From Syncephalis fuscata (taxonomy: Eukaryota; Zoopagomycota; Zoopagomycetes; Zoopagales; Piptocephalidaceae): a DNA stretch of 64,000 bases. The first letter of the stretch is position 1, and each line of letters starts with the position of its first letter. Below, in pieces: positions 59,850 to 64,000 of the stretch. Below the pieces are notes generated by a model. That model did no database searches. It was not told the DNA's origin and saw only the letters and a list, made by a program, of their open reading frames with translations. The DNA lies in contig JAHLTZ010000050.1 of assembly GCA_025786725.1 (NCBI GenBank), positions 1 through 64,000 of the forward strand. Reading direction: 5' to 3'. A program made the position numbers and the translations under genes.

Positions 59850-62402
59850 ATTTGGAGTCCTCAAAGCAAAGTTCGTTTTAATTGAAGTCAATTGTAACAA
59901 AGTGGTTGTAGAATGACCACTGTTACTGCTGTTATGCATAACAAAACACAAGTATAGTGTTTTTATTGGATTACTTTGAAATTCACAAAGCCTATTATTG
60001 TTGTTGTTGGTTATTTGTAGAAAATTGATTAAATATTGATAGAAGCTATATGTTGCACTTTCATGTCGTTCCGCAGTTATTGTTATTGTTACTACATACA
60101 GTGTGGCTTATTGCGTCTGAATGGTTTCTTCTATTTTCCAATCTTCTACTGTTGCATTGTGGGTATATTTGCAATGTAAGATACTCGTCTATGGTGACAA
60201 AAAGATAGGACGACTAGCGTTTCTGATGTTCATCATTGTCTTAAGTATTCTTAGCATCAACTTGGTAGATGCAGACTCTTTGCCAACCATTGATGAAGCA
60301 AATCGGCCTCCACCATATGCAATAATGATAGTTTGGGTGTTTTCACCAGAAAGACCTTGTGGTAACAGTTGTAGCCAGAATATACGGCATGCCGTTGAGG
60401 TTGCTTGAACAGGTGTTGATGTAAATAAAAGAAATAAAGACTAGGAATTGAATAGTGTTTTTATTGATGTTCAAATACACATGTTATTTATATTGCTATA
60501 TTCAACATTATTGTATGATATATTACTGAATAAAACGATAAGATAACAATAAGAAAAAGTAATGAAATAAGTAAACAAAAATGTAGGAGTCAAGGTAAAA
60601 TGATTTGATCATGTAAATATTACGCGCTCAATCCAATGTTTTGTTTTATTTTAATATACAATTATACGACTTTTATCAATGATCAATAAATGAAATTAAT
60701 CTGTCTTTCAATTGTTGCAATAATGTATAATATTAGCTGCTTACATTGATAAATAATTAGATTAAGCCTTATACTAGTTGTTTTAGTTGATGATCGTGTA
60801 AATATAAGTATATAAAAAGTTACAATGTGCTTGTAAATATTTATCTGTACAAACAACCACAATTACAAGTTATAGTAACAATCATAAGTATTTAATTACT
60901 AAACTTGTCAATTCAATTTTATCTACAACTCTTTGTTTTCTGTGCGTTATCTCAATTTAACGTTGCTGCTGTTCTAGCTGCATCAGCAACAGCCAACTTT
61001 TTGATAAACGTAGTCCAGCTTAGCATAGGTACAATGATTTGTTATAGGTCAAACCAGTAATCCTTTGAGCTGCTAATTGTTTTTCTATTGGTTTCTGCTT
61101 TGGCTTGTTCTTCTACATTCCATCTTGTTTAACTTGTCAAAAGTGTTTTCATAAATGTAAGCAGCACTTAGGCCTTGGATAATTACCGGTTGATATACGA
61201 TCCATTGACATTATGCACTCGAAATTGCTGACATTCAATTGGAACGTTCTATTGTGTCTAGTCCAGTGTCTGCATATTGCATCGCGTGTAGTTTAGCCGA
61301 TGCAATTTAGTCTACAGCTAAAAACTGATGGCGAAAATGACTTGTTGAAATATTCCATTGCTCAAATGTCGTGATGCATTATCCTACAAACAGTACTTAT
61401 TGTATAGTTGCTTTTAGGTAATTTGGATTAGCCGCCATTTGAATGATGGTAGTTGCACATGTGGCATGATATACCTTGATGTGATGCATTTGTGAATTCA
61501 GAACAATTGCTATCCCATAACAATGGCATAGTGGAATGAAATACACCCATAAAACCAATCAACACACTTTATAATTTAAAGAATGACGATTAATTTATAT
61601 ATAGCAGTAAAAACCTGTATAAAAATACCAGTTTGATACATTAAGCTTGTTTTTGCATCAGTATTGTGTGCTATTCTGTATGCAACAAATATTGAGGACT
61701 GGATTGGTAGAAATGGCAGCAAAGACATCATTATCTTTTTACAAACCAAACAATATACTTGCTTTTACCAAATAGTTAGACCGTGTAATAAAAAAACAGG
61801 TTAATGTGTCTATTTTTACCATATGTACTGGGTTATGAACACCGTTACAGTACTCGTGCAAATGACTAACGGATTGAAGTAAAGACCGGCAGGTTATGTG
61901 CTGTTTAGTATGCATGCAGATATTGAGGACTGAATCGGTAGAAATGGCGGCAAAAATATCACTATTGCTTTTACAAAGTTAAACAATACCTTGCTTTTAC
62001 CAAATAGTTAAACCGTATAATAAAAAAGCAGTGATGTACATGTCTCTATCGCACATGTAATGCTCATTGGAATTGCCGTGTCATTTGTGTAAATGCCGAG
62101 CAGGTTGAAATTAAGTTTGAAAGCATAATATCACGCCATGAATCTATTGGTGCATGTGCACCTCAAACCATTATTTGGATTGTTTTATTGGTTCATATTA
62201 CACATCAATGGTATATCTCGTATACTACAGTATACTGGCATCTCAGCATGATTATAAGTATAAATAGCCCACAGAATATACACATCCAACTGCGGTATCC
62301 TCATCACACTCTACTCTCTGCTAAACACACTCTACTCTCCACTTTATACCAACCACACTCTACTATCTCTTTTTTTGTTTGTCTTAACAATTCAATATCA
62401 CC
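59850..62402 (+). repeat. dispersed cassette repeat, copy A3 (uninterrupted)
   Basis: The most complete copy. The signal-peptide ORF (60226-60408) is followed by about 1.9 kb of conserved sequence, the duplicated GAATCGGTAG-type block, a TATAAATA box (62259-62266) and the CACACTCTACT leader, then the microexon gene ATG at 62403. It lacks the 1.4-kb SDR segment found in A2. Confidence 0.8.
60226..60408 (+). CDS. putative small secreted protein of the cassette (open copy)
   Basis: 60-codon ORF: a hydrophobic signal-like N-terminus ('MFIIVLSILSINLVDA') followed by D-S-L-P, a Pro-rich segment and a two-cysteine tail ('RPCGNSCSQ'). The signal ends V-D-A exactly as in the neighbouring microexon gene. 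An in-frame upstream extension to 60121 exists but lacks signal character. Only this copy of four is fully open, so whether it is a live gene is uncertain. Confidence 0.35.
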   Translation: MFIIVLSILSINLVDADSLPTIDEANRPPPYAIMIVWVFSPERPCGNSCSQNIRHAVEVA

Positions 62403-64000
62403 ATGAAGCTTTCCATTGCCGTCGTTTGCACCATTGTCGTGGCTCTTGTGGCCAGTACAGCCATCGTGGATGCTAAACCAGCCTTAGTTCGTCGTGGTAT
62501 GTTGCAATAACAATAAATATGCCATAGTATCTGCTTATTAATAGTATTGCTAACTAATAATGCTATTAGATCGTAAGTTGTACTGTATATTAGCTAATGA
62601 CTCATTAATTATATTCATGCACTATGTGTATCAACAACTTAATACTAATAGTTAGTAAGTTCTATTATATACCAATAAATTATACACTAATTATATGTCA
62701 TGTACTGTATCAATTGACAACTTAATATTAGATAGCTGTAAGTTATATTGTATATTAGTTGATTGCTCACTAATTGCATGCTATGGACTATGTGTATCAA
62801 CAAATTAATACTAATAGGCAGTAAGTGATATTGTATATTGATGACTTATAATTAAGCATATATCATGTATTGCGTACATCGATAACTTAATGTCATAGTG
62901 GGTAAGTTGTATTGTGTATTAAATGACTATAAACTAATTATATATTATGTGTTGTATGTATCAATGACTTGATATTAGACCAATGTAAGTTATATTGTAT
63001 ACTGATTGCACCTAGCTAATTATATATTATGCGTTGTGTGTATCAATAACTTAATAATAATAGGCAGTAAGTAGCATTGTATATTAACTGACTATGTACT
63101 AACCACGCGTTATGCATAATATATATTAACAACTTAATACTAATAGGTAGTAAGTGATATTGTATATTGCTGACTTATGAATTAATTATATCAATATACC
63201 GTGTGTATCAAAAAATTAATAATATAGAATGTAAGGTATATTATATATTAACTGTTCATTCACTAATTACGTGTTATGTATTTTATACATTAACAATTTA
63301 ATATTAATAGGTGGTAAGTTGTATTGTATATTAACTGACTATACATTAACCATGCTATTTACTGATTGTACCAACTATTTAATATTAATAGGCAGTAAGT
63401 AATATTGTATATTAGTTAACTATACATTAATTATACTATTTACTAATGTATTAATTATTTAATATTAATAGTTGGTAAGTTGTATTGTATATTAAATAAT
63501 TATACATTAACTGCTATTTACTGATTATATTGATTATTTAATACCAATAGACAGTAAGCGATATTGTATATTAACTGACTATAAATTAACCATGCTATTT
63601 ATTGATTTTATCTATTATTTAATACTAATAGACAGTAAGTGATATCGTATATTAACTGACTATACATTAACCATGCTATTTATTAATTCTGCTTATTATC
63701 TAATATTAATAGTCTGTAAGTGGTATTGTATATTGATCGACTATACATTAACCATGCTATTAATTGATTGTACTTATTATTTAATATTAATAGGTGGTAA
63801 GCTGTATTGTATATTATTTGACCATATATTAACTATGTTATTTACTAATTGTATCAATTACCTAATATTAATAGTCGGTAAGTTGTATTGTATACTAACT
63901 GACTATACATTAACTATGCTATTTACTAATTGTACCTATTGTTTAATGTTAATAGTTCGTAAGTGATATTGTATATTAACTGACTATACAATAACCATGC
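62403..64000 (+). CDS. microexon gene 2 (partial, runs off right edge)
   Basis: Exon 1 (62403-62496) is identical to that of copy 1: signal peptide plus 'KPALVRR'. Microexons start at 62570, 62652, 62732 (6 nt), 62818, 62899, 62979 (6 nt), 63064, 63147, 63228, 63311, 63392, 63472, 63551, 63632, 63713, 63794, 63875 and 63956, all others 3 nt, every intron phase 1. The first eight correspond one to one with copy 1, with one changed base set (TGG for ATG at 62899). The ninth exon of copy 1 (37828) is absent, and later exons differ. The joined frame stays open, with Cys pattern C-x3-C-x2-C-x5-C up to the edge. Splicing is inferred. Confidence 0.65.
62497..64000 (+). repeat. tandem ~81-bp intron/microexon repeat array, copy 2
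   Basis: At least 18 units with the same donor, branch and acceptor blocks as the array at 37094-39615; spacing 79-86 bp. The array continues past the right edge. Confidence 0.85.

Noticed and set aside
63673-63966. 97-codon ORF in the second array
   Set aside because: Same repeat read-through as in the first array; crosses donors and acceptors of the proposed microexons.

Overview
The window is nuclear DNA of a fungus. It is A+T-rich, with short spliceosomal introns (mostly 45-100 nt, GTAAGT-type donors, two GC-AG introns), fungal-type genes (Mim1/Tom13-like, Ssh4-like PPxY adaptor, Mam33, bS21m, Ptc1-like PP2C) and a decayed Fanzor/TnpB-like element. An early-diverging filamentous fungus (Mucoromycota/Zoopagomycota grade) would fit, but that placement is inference.

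Layout. 1-2.4 kb: minus-strand copy of a dispersed cassette; the gene it drives begins just left of base 1. 2.5-5.5 kb: signal peptidase subunit SPC25 and a Mg-chelatase/MoxR-like AAA+ protein. 7.4-16.5 kb: four paralogous disordered Ser/Arg-rich proteins, two on each strand, sharing an N-terminal 'F-x-x-F-x-x-A' motif and RRxS sites. 17.1-27.8 kb: a cytochrome b5-acyl-CoA dehydrogenase fusion, a broken subtilisin-like gene, a Fanzor relic and an Ssh4-like gene, framed by 1.2-kb inverted repeats. 28.3-36.0 kb: Mim1, a 16-exon gamma-glutamyltransferase, Mam33, a second cassette copy and a membrane SDR lying between 13-bp direct repeats. 37.0-39.6 kb: the microexon gene. 42.3-52.4 kb: coiled-coil protein, C2H2 factor, NAT9, MUL1-like protein, bS21m. 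52.7-55.7 kb: second copy of the subtilisin segment. 56.3-59.6 kb: small ORF, PP2C, ribosomal protein uS10. 59.8 kb-end: third cassette copy followed by a second microexon gene running off the edge.

The outstanding item is the pair of microexon genes (37000-39626 and 62403-end). A 94-nt first exon encodes a signal peptide and a propeptide ending Arg-Arg. It is followed by tandem ~81-bp units, each reading 3' splice site, 3 nt (twice 6 nt), GTAAGT. Joining the tiny exons (30 in copy 1, at least 18 in copy 2), with every intron in phase 1, gives an open frame with regularly spaced cysteines. The mature secreted peptide would therefore be assembled almost one codon per exon, and any microexon could be skipped or gained without breaking the frame. 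This is inferred from sequence alone; transcript reads spanning the junctions would decide it.

A caution for all gene models: at least a dozen conserved genes, including the single uS10 gene seen here, are broken by one isolated single-base indel, several in homopolymers. This looks more like residual assembly error than pseudogenisation, and it affects one microexon (2 nt instead of 3).
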